Positions 45,523 to 54,868 are shown, numbered from the stretch's first letter. The stretch: DNA of 62,175 nt from Bacteroidales bacterium (GCA_017522255.1 JAFWZP010000080.1:1-62175); one strand, 5' to 3'. Notes: generated from the letters alone by a model not told the origin. Translations and numbers: made by a program.

Positions 45523-45554
45523 CAAAATTACATTTTTTTTCCGACATAGCCAAA
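45523..45554 (-). promoter_or_regulatory. promoter of the tRNA-Met gene
   Basis: Minus strand -33 TTTG (45551-45554), 20 nt, -7 TAATTTTG (45523-45530), 17 bp before the mature tRNA 5' end. Confidence 0.8.
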
Positions 45555-45876
45555 CTTTTTGAACATTTATTCCAAAAAAAGTTTACATCGCTATGATTTA
45601 CAATCGCTTATTTTTATTACATTCGAGGCATATACATTGCCATTTTCGACGCAAAACAGCTGTTCGAAGCCTCGTTTTATTCGTTTTTTGACCCTTATAT
45701 ATCAAAAAAAAGCGGCAAAACCTTGTATATTCGTAAATATCAAATGGTTTCGCCACTTTCCTGTATAATTATCCGAATGGTATCGGCATTGTTTTATTCA
45801 AATTCAGCATTCAGCTGAAAGCTTATAACCAAAAAAAATCAAAAGCCAAAAGCCAATGGCTGCAAGCCAACGTTTA
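45555..45876. other. intergenic region, no gene seen
   Basis: A/T-rich spacer between the tRNA promoter and the serS 3' end. An imperfect inverted repeat (GGCAAAACC near 45713 with GGTTTCGCC near 45744) is the only structure seen; it is oriented so that it might end serS transcripts, but is weak. Confidence 0.4.
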
Positions 45877-47151
45877 TTATTTTATCATATCAAAGCCCAA
45901 TATCGGTTGCAACACTTCGGGTATCTTTATACCTTCGGGAGTTTGATAGTTTTCTAATATCGAGGCCACTATACGTGGCAATGCTAATGCACTGCCATTG
46001 AGGGTATGAACGAGCTGTGTTTTACCGCCATTGTCTTTAAAACGACATTTCATACGGTTTGCCTGAAAGGTTTCGAAGTTGGATACCGAACTCACTTCCA
46101 ACCATTTTTGTTGAGCGGCACTATACACCTCAAAGTCGTAGGTCATAGCCGAAGTAAAGCTGATGTCGCCACCACAAAGTTTAACTATACGGAAGGGCAA
46201 CCCAAGCTTGGTTAGCAATCCTGCCACATAGTCTTTCATGGTTTCGAGCTGAGCATAAGAGCGTTCGGGGTGTTCTATCACCACTATTTCCACCTTGTCG
46301 AATTGATGCAAACGGTTCAACCCTCTCACGTCTTTGCCATAGCTACCTGCTTCGCGACGGAAACAAGCCGAATATGCCACATGCTTGATAGGGAATTGGC
46401 TTTCTTGCACCATCACGTTGCGATAGATGTTTGTAACGGGCACTTCGGCAGTGGGTATCATATAATAGTCGTCGGCGGGCATATAATACATCTGACCTTC
46501 TTTGTCGGGCAGCTGACCTGTGCCCAAACCCGATGCTTCGTTTATCATCAACGGAGGTTGTATTTCCAAAAATCCTTCAGCCACAGCGCTATTCAAAAAG
46601 AAAGTTATCAAAGCACGTTGCAAAGCGGCACCCTTGCCTTTGTATACCGGAAATCCGGCACCGGTTATCTTGTTGCCCAATTCGAAGTCTATAATATCGT
46701 ATTTCGAGCACAACTCCCAGTGAGGCACTGCACCTTCGTATAAATGAGGAATTTCGCCAAAACTGGCTATTATCTCGTTGTCATCGGCAGTTTTACCCTT
46801 AGGCACCGATATATGAGGTGTGTTTGGCAACGATATCAATTTGGCATTAAGTTCTTGTTCGGCAGCAGACAATTGTTCGTCCAATTCTTTTTCGATGACT
46901 TTAAGCTCCGAGGTGCGTTGTTTTTTAGCGTTAGCCTCTTCGGCTTTTCCTTCCTTAAAAAGTTTGCCAATCTCTTTGGCTATAGCGTTGGCTTCGGCCT
47001 TTACGGTATCGGCTTTGTGTTGCAATTCGCGACGAACATTGTCCAACGAAAGTATCTCTTCAACACGGCTTTCGGCATCATAAACATTTTTTATAAGCAA
47101 GCGTTCGATGGCCTCGCGTGTGTTTTCTCTCAAGTATTGTAGCTGTAACAT
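45877..47151 (-). CDS. serS: seryl-tRNA synthetase
   Basis: 424 residues, normal length. N-terminal coiled-coil tRNA-binding arm (about 1-105), then the class II core: motif 2 YSACFRREAGSYGKDVRGLNRLHQFDKVE and motif 3 ALALPRIVASILENYQ; TAEVPVTN serine site. Charges tRNA-Ser. A TATTTTTG -7 element lies 50 bp upstream. Confidence 0.98.
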   Translation of the reverse strand: MLQLQYLRENTREAIERLLIKNVYDAESRVEEILSLDNVRRELQHKADTVKAEANAIAKEIGKLFKEGKAEEANAKKQRTSELKVIEKELDEQLSAAEQELNAKLISLPNTPHISVPKGKTADDNEIIASFGEIPHLYEGAVPHWELCSKYDIIDFELGNKITGAGFPVYKGKGAALQRALITFFLNSAVAEGFLEIQPPLMINEASGLGTGQLPDKEGQMYYMPADDYYMIPTAEVPVTNIYRNVMVQESQFPIKHVAYSACFRREAGSYGKDVRGLNRLHQFDKVEIVVIEHPERSYAQLETMKDYVAGLLTKLGLPFRIVKLCGGDISFTSAMTYDFEVYSAAQQKWLEVSSVSNFETFQANRMKCRFKDNGGKTQLVHTLNGSALALPRIVASILENYQTPEGIKIPEVLQPILGFDMIK

Positions 47152-47200
47152 ATTATATCTTATAGTTTTATATCAATTATCGTTATTTTTTTAGCAACTA

Positions 47201-47208
47201 CAAAAATA
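47201..47208 (-). promoter_or_regulatory. -7 element of serS
   Basis: Minus strand TATTTTTG; -33 not clear. Confidence 0.5.
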
Positions 47209-47258
47209 CAAAATTATTCGATATATTGTACATTTATAAGCGTTTTGTTGCAAAATAT

Positions 47259-47289
47259 TTTGTCGAATATAAAAAAAAGAGTAATTTTG
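47259..47289 (+). promoter_or_regulatory. consensus promoter of the GH3 gene
   Basis: -33 TTTG (47259-47262), exactly 19 nt, -7 TAATTTTG (47282-47289). The best match to the consensus in the window; 25 bp before the start codon. Confidence 0.82.
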
Positions 47290-47314
47290 CAGTCGATAAA
47301 TAAACGATAAAAAG

Positions 47315-48433
47315 ATGAAAAATAGAGTGTTTTTATTGATAGCTATAGTGTTATTGTCGTGCAGCAATATATGCTGTGCGCAATATTATAGTCCCGAAGA
47401 CGAGGAACTACGCAAAGAAATAGGTCAAATGCTGATGGTAGGCTTTAGAGGCACCGAATTGAGTACCGGCCACAGTGTATATCGCGACATTACGGAATAC
47501 AACATCGGGGGAGTGATACTTTTTGAATACGACGCTCCATCGCAAAGCAGACCCCGCAACATCAACAGTCGTCTGCAACTGCAAAAACTATGCAAAAGTC
47601 TGCAACAGCTAACCGACGACAACTTATTGATAGCCATCGACCAAGAAGGCGGCAAAGTAAACCGCCTGAAAAGTCAATACGGGTTCCCGGCATTTATGTC
47701 GGCCAAAGCTATGGGCACTGAAAACGACCCCGACACCACCCGTTATTATGCCGCCCTCACTGCCAAAACGTTACGCTCGATGGGCATAAACCTGAACTTT
47801 GCACCATGTGTGGACGTGGATGCAAACCCTGCCTGTCCCATAATAGGCAAACTCGACCGCAGTTTTTCGGCAGACCCCATGATGGTGGTAAAACACGCCT
47901 ATATGTGGATAGAAGAACACCACAGACACAACGTAATATCGTCGCTGAAACACTTTCCGGGTCATGGCAGCTCGCAATCCGACACACACCTTGGCATAGT
48001 CGACGTAAGCAACTCGTGGACCGCCGACGAGCTTATCCCCTACCAAGCCCTTATCGACAGCCAGATGGTGGACGTGATAATGACATCGCACGTGTTCAAC
48101 TCGCAGCTGGATTCTGTATACCCTGCCACCCTGTCCAAAAAGATAATCACCGACCTGCTACGCAACAAAATGGGTTTCAATGGTGTTATAGTTACCGACG
48201 ATTTGGCTATGGGTGCCATGGCCGACCACTACAGCCTGGAACAGATTTTGGAACTCGCCATCAATGCCGGTGCCGACATATTGTGCCTTTCGAACAACGG
48301 AACCACCTACGACCCCGACATAGCCCCAAAAGCCGTAGAAATAATATATAATATGGTGATAGACGGCAAAATATCGCGCGAAAGAATACACCAATCGTTC
48401 GAACGAATACAAGAGCTTAAAAACAAAATATAA
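47315..48433 (+). CDS. glycoside hydrolase family 3, beta-N-acetylhexosaminidase-like
   Basis: 372 residues with a signal peptide (to about residue 22, CCAQ). The single GH3 domain is NagZ-like: IGQMLMVGFRG, IAIDQEGGKVNRL, catalytic-loop SSLKHFPGHGSSQSDTH with the His-Asp acid/base dyad of NagZ, and nucleophile Asp in VIVTDDLAMGAM. It would release N-acetylglucosamine from muropeptides or glycans, in the periplasm. It lacks the second GH3 domain of long family members. The next gene follows after 6 bp and is probably co-transcribed. Confidence 0.92.
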   Translation: MKNRVFLLIAIVLLSCSNICCAQYYSPEDEELRKEIGQMLMVGFRGTELSTGHSVYRDITEYNIGGVILFEYDAPSQSRPRNINSRLQLQKLCKSLQQLTDDNLLIAIDQEGGKVNRLKSQYGFPAFMSAKAMGTENDPDTTRYYAALTAKTLRSMGINLNFAPCVDVDANPACPIIGKLDRSFSADPMMVVKHAYMWIEEHHRHNVISSLKHFPGHGSSQSDTHLGIVDVSNSWTADELIPYQALIDSQMVDVIMTSHVFNSQLDSVYPATLSKKIITDLLRNKMGFNGVIVTDDLAMGAMADHYSLEQILELAINAGADILCLSNNGTTYDPDIAPKAVEIIYNMVIDGKISRERIHQSFERIQELKNKI

Positions 48434-48439
48434 CGCTTT

Positions 48440-49333
48440 ATGAAACCATCAAAAATATTCATACTATCGCTATTGGCAGCCTCGTTTATACTCCCTGTAA
48501 AGGCTCAATACACAACCGATTATTACGAACTGAAAGGAAAGGTAAGAGATGTGGTTACAACAATTTATCTAACAGACCCCATAATACCTCATCCCACTAC
48601 AAAATTACGTTTCGACACAGAAGGCCGTTTAACCTTTCAGCAAAACAACGACGACTCCTCGACATACCACTACATACCAAACACAGCCCTACCCGACACC
48701 ATTCGCAAAAACAACCACATCACCACTATTATGGAATACGACTCGCTACGCCGAAAAATAGGCGAAACAGAATACATACACGGCACTGTCGTAAAATCAA
48801 TCGTTATACATTTCGACACAACCACCAACACCGAATACGAAACTCATTACACTACAAATGTGGGACTTACAAGCCAAACAATGAGCATATACGACCAAGA
48901 CGGTTGCAAAATAAAAGAATGTAAATACACCATAAGCAACCTCGAATGCGGCAGACAAATCGTTTCTTCGATTGAATATATCTACGACGTTGAGTCTAAT
49001 CCGCTGCAATACATAAGATATGTATACAACGAAGAGGGTGTGAACATTCGGAGTATAGCCAACTACAACAAACAAGGCAAAATAAAAGAAGAAAAATCTT
49101 ACTCCTCCGACGACCTACTGTTTAGATTCACAAAAAACGAATACGACAAGCATGGCAACATTAAAAAACGTACGATAACTTTCTTTTCGGAATACGACAA
49201 CTCCAAAATAGTCAGAACTTACGATTCTAAATATAAATACGACGCACAAGGCAACTGGACCGAACTGAGCTACATTATCGACGGCAGAATAATTTCAACC
49301 ACCTTGCGCCAAATTTCGTATTACAACGAATAA
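48440..49333 (+). CDS. secreted protein with YD-like repeats
   Basis: 297 residues. Signal peptide to about residue 22 (LPVKAQ). The rest contains at least six short repeats of the form Y-D/N-x-x-G-x-x-x-x (YDQDGCKIKE, YNEEGVNIRS, YNKQGKIKEE, YDKHGNIKKR, YDAQGNWTEL) similar to the YD/RHS repeat. It is too short for a full RHS shell, so it may be a small beta-sheet wrap in the envelope. Linked to the GH3 gene (6-bp gap). Function unknown. Confidence 0.72.
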   Translation: MKPSKIFILSLLAASFILPVKAQYTTDYYELKGKVRDVVTTIYLTDPIIPHPTTKLRFDTEGRLTFQQNNDDSSTYHYIPNTALPDTIRKNNHITTIMEYDSLRRKIGETEYIHGTVVKSIVIHFDTTTNTEYETHYTTNVGLTSQTMSIYDQDGCKIKECKYTISNLECGRQIVSSIEYIYDVESNPLQYIRYVYNEEGVNIRSIANYNKQGKIKEEKSYSSDDLLFRFTKNEYDKHGNIKKRTITFFSEYDNSKIVRTYDSKYKYDAQGNWTELSYIIDGRIISTTLRQISYYNE

Positions 49334-49341
49334 AAACGGGT

Positions 49342-50076
49342 TTAATTCTTAAACTCTATGCTACACAACATCGCCACACCGCTCGTGTTTAGCAAACGAA
49401 AGTTGTAGACATTATCGTCGGTTTTGGTGTATTGCACCGTTATGGTGTCGTCCATCTTGGTTTCGTGCACATAGCTTATATCCACACTCTTGATGGCTTT
49501 TTCGTGCATATCGTTGGGCAACGCATTCATTATCCAACGCATATACATGGCATTGTTTGCGTGCTGAGCCTTATCTATGGCCATAAAAGGCACTTTGATT
49601 TCAAAGGCGGTGCTATAATCATCGCAAGGCATCATCTTGCCCAAAAGCTTGTCGGTGGCAGTGTCGTCGTTTTTAGGAAAATGCTCCATAATCTTGTCGC
49701 AACGCTGCGGCATACGCGAGTTCATATCTATCACACACCACGTCGACGTGCCTTTTACAGCAGCCTTGCCGTCAGAGTTTTGTATCACAAAATCCCTCAA
49801 CGCTATGGGACCTCTGAAACCCCTGCTCCACGTTTGCATCGATATATCGGTGTAGATGGTCGGATAATCCATTATTTCGTAATAAACACGCAGCAAAACC
49901 CACGCCTTGTTGCTTTTTATCATCGAATGGTAACCCATATTATAGGCATTGGTATGAGCCTCAGCCGTTTCCTGAAACAGCTGCGACACTGCCGGTATCG
50001 ACAACCTGCAATACCTATCGGTCAAAAACGAATGCACCTTATAGTTTTCCTGCCACTTGCTTTGTTCTATCACCAT
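49342..50076 (-). CDS. acyl-ACP thioesterase (FatA/B type)
   Basis: 244 residues from ATG 50076; the frame is open 52 codons further but that stretch is not thioesterase-like and runs into argS. Double hot-dog fold: YKVHSFLTDRYCRLSIPAVSQLFQETAEAH, GWVLLR-like KAWVLLRVYYEI, TWSRGFRG, second half PFMAIDKAQHANNAMYMRWIMNAL. It hydrolyses acyl-ACP to free fatty acid. Common as a single gene in Bacteroidetes. Confidence 0.88.
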   Translation of the reverse strand: MVIEQSKWQENYKVHSFLTDRYCRLSIPAVSQLFQETAEAHTNAYNMGYHSMIKSNKAWVLLRVYYEIMDYPTIYTDISMQTWSRGFRGPIALRDFVIQNSDGKAAVKGTSTWCVIDMNSRMPQRCDKIMEHFPKNDDTATDKLLGKMMPCDDYSTAFEIKVPFMAIDKAQHANNAMYMRWIMNALPNDMHEKAIKSVDISYVHETKMDDTITVQYTKTDDNVYNFRLLNTSGVAMLCSIEFKN

Positions 50077-50159
50077 AATATATCGATAAAAAAAGGCAAC
50101 CCCATAATATTTAAACCACAAGGATTTAAATCTACGAAGCTGCCCCAAAAGAACATTAA

Positions 50160-51971
50160 TTACATTTTTTCGGGAACATCGATGCCCAATATAGCCATCG
50201 AGTTCTTTATCACCTTCGATACAAAGTTGCACAACTGCACTCTGAATATCATTATCTTTTGGTCAGGCTCTTTCAAGATAGATGTTTCTTGATAAAAGCT
50301 GTTGAAATTTTTGGCCAAGTCGTATACATAATTAGCCACCATGGCAGGGCTGTAGTTTTGAGCAGCCTGTTCCACCACCGACGGCATTTCGTACAACGCC
50401 TTTATAATATCTTTCTCCTTCTTGCTCAGCTGTATACCACTCATATCCACCGCGGTGTCGTCTATATCCACATTGTGGTTTTCGGCAGCCTTGCGTATTA
50501 TCGAGCGTATGCGGGCATAGGTGTATTGTATAAACGGACCTGTATTGCCGTTAAAGTCGATACTTTCTTCGGGGTTGAAAAGCATATTCTTTTGAGGGTC
50601 AACCTTCAATATAAAGTATTTCAACGCACCGAGTGCCAATGTCGTGTATAGTTTTCGAGCTTCGGAAGCGTCCAACTCATCGTTGCGGCCATGTTCTTTG
50701 CTCATAGCCTCGGCAGTGTTTATCATTTCTTCTATAAGGTCGTCGGCGTCCACCACCGTACCCTCGCGCGATTTCATCTTGCCGTTGGGCAATTCCACCA
50801 TGCCATACGACAGGTGATAAATCTTTTCAGCCCATTCAAAACCAAGACGTTCCAATATTATCTTAAGCACATTGAAGTGATAATCTTGTTCGTTGCCCAC
50901 CACATACATAAGCTGTTTGGCGGCAAAATCGTTGTGGCGAAGCAAAGCAGTGCCCAAATCCTGAGTCATATACACCGATGTGCCATCTTTGCGCAACAAA
51001 AGTTTTTGATCCAAACCCTTGTCGGCAAGGTCGGCCCACACCGAGCCATCATCTTTTTTGAACAACACACCATCTTCCAAACCCTTTGTTACCAACGACT
51101 TTCCAAGCAGATAAGTATCCGATTCGTAATATATCTTATCAAAATCGATACCCATCTTTTTATATGTTTGGTCGAAACCTTCGTACACCCAGCCGTTCAT
51201 TGTTTTCCACAATTCCACCACTTCGGGGTCTTTGGCTTCCCATCTGCGAAGCATTTCTTGGGCTTGCAACATCAAGGGCGACTCTTTTGCAGCCTCGTCT
51301 TCGGCTATGTTTTTTTCGGCGGCTATGCGGCGTGTTTCGTCCTTATAATGCTTGTCGAAAAGCACATAATACTTACCCACCAAGTGGTCGCCCTTCATTC
51401 CCGACGACTGCGGCGTTTCGCCTTCGCCATATAGCTTCCATGCCAACATCGATTTGCAAATATGTATACCTCTGTCGTTTACAAGATTAACCTTTTTAAC
51501 GTTGTTGCCCGCAGCTTTCAGCAACTGTGCCACACTCCAACCCAAAAGATTGTTGCGTATATGGCCCAAATGCAAAGGCTTGTTGGTGTTTGGCGACGAA
51601 TATTCTATCACCACAGGAGCCTCGTCCGCAGCGACCTCTTTATATCCAAAATGAGTTTTGAAGGCATGGTCTTTTACAAAATTCAACCAATAATCGTCCC
51701 TTACAACGAAATTCAAAAAACCTTTTATCACATTGTAGCTCTCGATGTTAGCCACATTGTTTTTTACATAACCGCCTATCTCATCAGCCACTGCTTCGGG
51801 CGACTTTTTGGCAGCTTTCACAAAGGGAAATACCACCACGGTAATATCGCCTTCAAATTCTTTCTTGGTTTTTTGAAGCACCACGCTTTCGGCCTCCACT
51901 TCGAGGTTATATAACTGACGCAATGCTTGAGAAATGCTCTGTTGTAACTCGTATTCAATCATTTTGGACAT
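50160..51971 (-). CDS. argS: arginyl-tRNA synthetase
   Basis: 603 residues from the chosen ATG (MSKMIEYELQQ; 51962 is the next ATG and aligns best with relatives; the frame is open to 52025 but that is within the promoter and suhB). Class I core with HIGH-like HLGHIRNNL, catalytic KMSK-like KMKSREGTVV, N-terminal Add1 domain (LQKTKKEFEGDITVVVFPF) and the C-terminal DALR helical domain. Charges tRNA-Arg. Good consensus promoter directly upstream. Confidence 0.97.
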   Translation of the reverse strand: MSKMIEYELQQSISQALRQLYNLEVEAESVVLQKTKKEFEGDITVVVFPFVKAAKKSPEAVADEIGGYVKNNVANIESYNVIKGFLNFVVRDDYWLNFVKDHAFKTHFGYKEVAADEAPVVIEYSSPNTNKPLHLGHIRNNLLGWSVAQLLKAAGNNVKKVNLVNDRGIHICKSMLAWKLYGEGETPQSSGMKGDHLVGKYYVLFDKHYKDETRRIAAEKNIAEDEAAKESPLMLQAQEMLRRWEAKDPEVVELWKTMNGWVYEGFDQTYKKMGIDFDKIYYESDTYLLGKSLVTKGLEDGVLFKKDDGSVWADLADKGLDQKLLLRKDGTSVYMTQDLGTALLRHNDFAAKQLMYVVGNEQDYHFNVLKIILERLGFEWAEKIYHLSYGMVELPNGKMKSREGTVVDADDLIEEMINTAEAMSKEHGRNDELDASEARKLYTTLALGALKYFILKVDPQKNMLFNPEESIDFNGNTGPFIQYTYARIRSIIRKAAENHNVDIDDTAVDMSGIQLSKKEKDIIKALYEMPSVVEQAAQNYSPAMVANYVYDLAKNFNSFYQETSILKEPDQKIMIFRVQLCNFVSKVIKNSMAILGIDVPEKM

Positions 51972-51995
51972 ATTTATTAATGTATAACTATTTTG

Positions 51996-52026
51996 CAAAG
52001 ATACAACTTTTTTATCATCTTTCAAA
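51996..52026 (-). promoter_or_regulatory. promoter of argS
   Basis: Minus strand -33 TTTG (52023-52026), exactly 19 nt, -7 TATCTTTG (51996-52003). It overlaps the last codons of suhB, so argS is transcribed independently. Confidence 0.8.
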
Positions 52027-52810
52027 ACTTATCCTTTATGGATTTCAACAAATGAGGAAACAAATTGGCACCTGCCGACACTATTTCGCCACCAAAAAGC
52101 CAGTTGTTGCCACCGGCAAAGTCGGAATTCATACCGCCTGCCTGCTGCACTATAAAAGCACCGGCTGCCACATCGTAGGGCTTAAGATTATATTCGTAAA
52201 AGCCATCTACTCTGCCACATGCCACGTATGCCAAATCGGTGGCAGCACTGCCCAAACGTCGCAAACCGCGAGTATGCTGCATGCTCCACTGCAGGTAGTC
52301 CATAAACTGCGGCAAACGCTCGAAGTTGGTAAACGGAAAGCCGGTAGCCAACAGCGAATCGTTCAACGCCTTGCAGCCCGACACCCTTATTGCGTTGCCA
52401 TTCATATAGGCACCACCACCCTTGTAGGCATAAAAGCATTCCTGCCTATACATCTCATACACAACGCCTACCACTATATCATCGTCCTCCTTCAAAGCTA
52501 TACTTACGGCAGCCACCGGAAAGGCATGTATAAAATTAGTGGTACCGTCCAAAGGGTCGATAATCCAATTATATTTATCCTTAACCACCTGAATGGTATT
52601 CTCTTCGGTGATAAAACCGGCTTCGGGCAACAGCTGCTGCAAACGATGCACTATCCTACGCTCCGACTCCTTGTCGAACTGCGTTACATAGTCGTGCACA
52701 CCCTTGGTTTCCACCTTCAAATCGTGCAAATTGTCGCGTTCGGACTTAAGAAAGCCACCCACCTCCTCAGCCAACACACACACCTGATCACATATATATT
52801 TATAATCCAT
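52022..52810 (-). CDS. suhB: inositol monophosphatase family protein (SuhB-like)
   Basis: 262 residues from ATG 52810 (MDYKYICDQ); 13 upstream codons (to 52849) look non-conserved. Metal sites: EEN (about 82), WIIDPLDGTTNFIHAFP (the IMPase signature, about 95-110), and a late YDVAAGAFIVQQAGG. It hydrolyses inositol phosphate or related sugar phosphates with Mg. Gene symbol by family only. Confidence 0.88.
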   Translation of the reverse strand: MDYKYICDQVCVLAEEVGGFLKSERDNLHDLKVETKGVHDYVTQFDKESERRIVHRLQQLLPEAGFITEENTIQVVKDKYNWIIDPLDGTTNFIHAFPVAAVSIALKEDDDIVVGVVYEMYRQECFYAYKGGGAYMNGNAIRVSGCKALNDSLLATGFPFTNFERLPQFMDYLQWSMQHTRGLRRLGSAATDLAYVACGRVDGFYEYNLKPYDVAAGAFIVQQAGGMNSDFAGGNNWLFGGEIVSAGANLFPHLLKSIKDKF

Positions 52811-52859
52811 AATATTTTTTTTGTTTTGGGCTTTGAGCTTTGAACTCACTTCTCACTGA

Positions 52860-53276
52860 TCACTGCTCACTGCTCATTGCCTCTCCCACTACCCTTGCGG
52901 CAAAAGCCACAAAGTCGGCACATGAATGTTTACCTCTGTTTTGCAATAAGTTGCGACACACTATGTCGCCGTATTCCTGTCTGAAACGTTCGGCCATAGC
53001 CTTGGTAAGCATACGTTTTTTTTGCACCTGAGTGATGTTCTGCGGATTGGGAGCCGGCACCATAAAAGCCGACAGCAACGCCATACTGCACACACAGCCG
53101 CACACCTCGTGCATACGGGCTATGCCACCACCAAAAGGCATCGATATCTGAGCCATAAAAGCCTCATCCACACCACACACATCGCTGTAAGCCACCGCCA
53201 CAGCCTGCGAACACGAATAGCCCGAGGCAAACAACTCCTGTGCCTTAAGCACTCGTTCTTCGATATTTATATTCAT
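52860..53276 (-). CDS. C_GCAxxG_C_C family protein
   Basis: 138 residues from ATG 53276 (MNINIEERVLKAQELFASGYSCSQAV); the frame continues upstream through the promoter and is not used. Conserved cysteines are in the family arrangement: GYSCSQA, GGGIARMHEVCGCVCSMALLSA, VCRNLL and SCADFV. The family is predicted to be redox-active or metal-binding; some members occur as domains of Fe-S proteins. Single gene with a -7 element at 53300. Confidence 0.87.
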   Translation of the reverse strand: MNINIEERVLKAQELFASGYSCSQAVAVAYSDVCGVDEAFMAQISMPFGGGIARMHEVCGCVCSMALLSAFMVPAPNPQNITQVQKKRMLTKAMAERFRQEYGDIVCRNLLQNRGKHSCADFVAFAARVVGEAMSSEQ

Positions 53277-53299
53277 ATTACAGTCTTTGTTTGTTTTTG

Positions 53300-53307
53300 C
53301 AAAGATA
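53300..53307 (-). promoter_or_regulatory. -7 element of the C_GCAxxG_C_C gene
   Basis: Minus strand TATCTTTG, 24 bp upstream of the start codon. Confidence 0.55.
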
Positions 53308-53366
53308 CGATTTTTTTTTGAGTTATAAGACATTTGTCCCGTTTGCTCAAACACAAAAAGCGGGAC

Positions 53367-53396
53367 AAAAAAAGCAGACCGTCTCACGACGCCTGC
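53367..53396 (-). terminator. intrinsic terminator at the island's left edge
   Basis: Minus strand GCAGGC, 11-nt loop, GTCTGC, then seven T. A close relative is found at 60449-60478 beside the other copy of the direct repeat. Confidence 0.75.
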
Positions 53397-53441
53397 CAAA
53401 AATATAATAAATGAATTTCAATTAATAATTGTATGTAAAAG

Positions 53442-53541
53442 GCACACACCATATATTTATTGTGCAAACAAAAATATTTTTTTCATCCACAGAACATCTT
53501 TCCACCTTTAAGAGAGATAAGAGGAAGACCGATAAAAAAAG
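53442..53541. repeat. 100-bp direct repeat, left copy
   Basis: Identical over 100 bp to 60357-60456. It begins GCACACACCATAT and ends in seven A then G. Similarity continues weakly for about 15 bp past the right end. It lies directly at the broken 3' end of the transposase. Confidence 0.93.
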
Positions 53542-53545
53542 TAGG

Positions 53546-54460
53546 CTATCTCCCGAACACGTGCTCTACTCGGGAGCGAATCACGGATTTCTTGCGGTTC
53601 TCTTCCCTCTATTCGTTGGTCAGCGGTTTGCCGCGATAGCCTTTCTCGCATATCTCGTCTTTCAGTTCGTATTTCTTCAGAGTCTCTTCCTGTTCCACGT
53701 AGGCACTGTCCGCAAATGTAACCTGTCCACGGTCGCTCTCGTCCATCAGATCGGGAAACATTTTCGAGTCGTGAGGCGACGCAGTTGTAACCACAATCTT
53801 CTTGATGAACTTGCTCTTGCCGTCCACCTTTGCGCTGACCTTGTACCCGAAGAAGTCCTCGCCGCCCTTCTGTGCCCAGCTGGCATCGATGTCCTTCTGC
53901 CGTTTCTTGTTCGGTTTGTCGCTCCACAGGTCGCCACCCTCACCGTCCTTGATTTTCTTGTTCTCCTCGCGGGTGTTTCGCTGGCGTGGTGCAAGTACAA
54001 AGCTTGCATCAACTATCTGTCCCTCATTGAAGATGAAACCCTTCTCTAGCAGGTCGTCGACGAAGTCCTGAAAAAGTGTCTCTCCAAGACCTTTCACTTT
54101 CAACCCCTCGAAAAAGTTACGGATGGTGTTTGCATCAGGCACCTTGTCGCCGCTTGCCAGTCCGAGGAATTGCTTGAAACTGCTGCGGTCTATTATCTAG
54201 TACTCCGTCTGCTCATAACTGAGGTTGTAGTACTGCCGCAAGACCATCACCTTGAACATCATTACCACATCGTACTGTTTCGCACCGGCATTGCTCTTGG
54301 TGTTGTGGTTCACCATTGCTTCCTCCAGACGACTGCGGAACATCTCGAAGTCTATCACGCTGTCAAGTTTCTCCAAAGGATTGCCTATCTCGGAGAGTTT
54401 CTGTATCGTGTTTTCAGCATCGAAGAGGATCTGTTTGCCTGTGGTCTTGTACTTGCTCAT
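53546..54460 (-). pseudogene. IS5-family transposase, inactivated and truncated
   Basis: One continuous frame from ATG 54460 matches IS5-type DDE transposases: YDVVMMFKVMVLRQYYNLSYEQTEY, IIDRSSFKQFLGL, IRNFFEGLK, GQIVDASFVLAPRQRNT (first catalytic Asp), FADSAYV (second Asp), GYRGKPL, RSRVEHVFG (Glu). TAG codons interrupt it at codon 88 (54197-54199) and codon 284 (53609-53611), both at positions where glutamine (CAG) is expected, and the frame ends at a third TAG (codon 305). The usual C-terminal 50 or so residues are missing, replaced by the 100-bp repeat. No frameshift is needed. Non-functional under the standard code. Confidence 0.88.
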
Positions 54461-54525
54461 AGGTGATGCTGTTTTTTACAACAGATAACGTAGAATCATA
54501 CTTTATATTGTTGAATAATATATAT

Positions 54526-54696
54526 TTAATTTTTATAGGTTACCTTGAATAATTGGTTGATAGCATCCTTGTGCTGTGATAGTGACTGAAGAGGTGGTGT
54601 TGTTGTTTTAGTTACATACTCAATAGACATTCCCTTTTCAATGCGTACTCCATTAATGATTCCGCTGTTCTCTACTGAAATTTTCCAAAGTGCCAT
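54526..54696 (-). CDS. small protein (DUF6140-like?), island cargo
   Basis: 56 residues from ATG 54696 (MALWKISVENSG); the frame is open a further 41 codons upstream but that part looks non-coding. Contains NGVRIEKGMSIEYVTKT, resembling small Bacteroidetes proteins annotated as DUF6140; this assignment is from memory and weak. Located between the transposase remnant and the terminator of the defence-like operon. Confidence 0.5.
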   Translation of the reverse strand: MALWKISVENSGIINGVRIEKGMSIEYVTKTTTPPLQSLSQHKDAINQLFKVTYKN

Positions 54697-54748
54697 AATC
54701 TGATGAATTAAGTTTAAATTGTAAATTATCGGGTGAAAAATTAGAAAA

Positions 54749-54777
54749 GGAGGTATGCCAAAGTGAAGCATACCTCC
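54749..54777 (-). terminator. terminator of the three-gene island operon
   Basis: Perfect 10-bp stem GGAGGTATGC/GCATACCTCC, 9-nt loop, followed on the minus strand by TTTTCTAATTTTT. Confidence 0.85.
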
Positions 54778-54868
54778 ATAAATAGTTGAAAATATTCTCT
54801 CTGAATATCTATTTTTCAATGATTTTTGTTACACGTTTTACTCCTTTTAACGGTACACTAATGATTCA

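Noticed and set aside
50077-50232. N-terminal extension of the acyl-ACP thioesterase
   Set aside because: Overlaps the argS 3' end and has no thioesterase similarity.
53546-54460. Functional TAG-recoded transposase
   Set aside because: Genes around it use TAG as a normal stop and the C-terminus is missing, so I call it a pseudogene and keep recoding only as a question.
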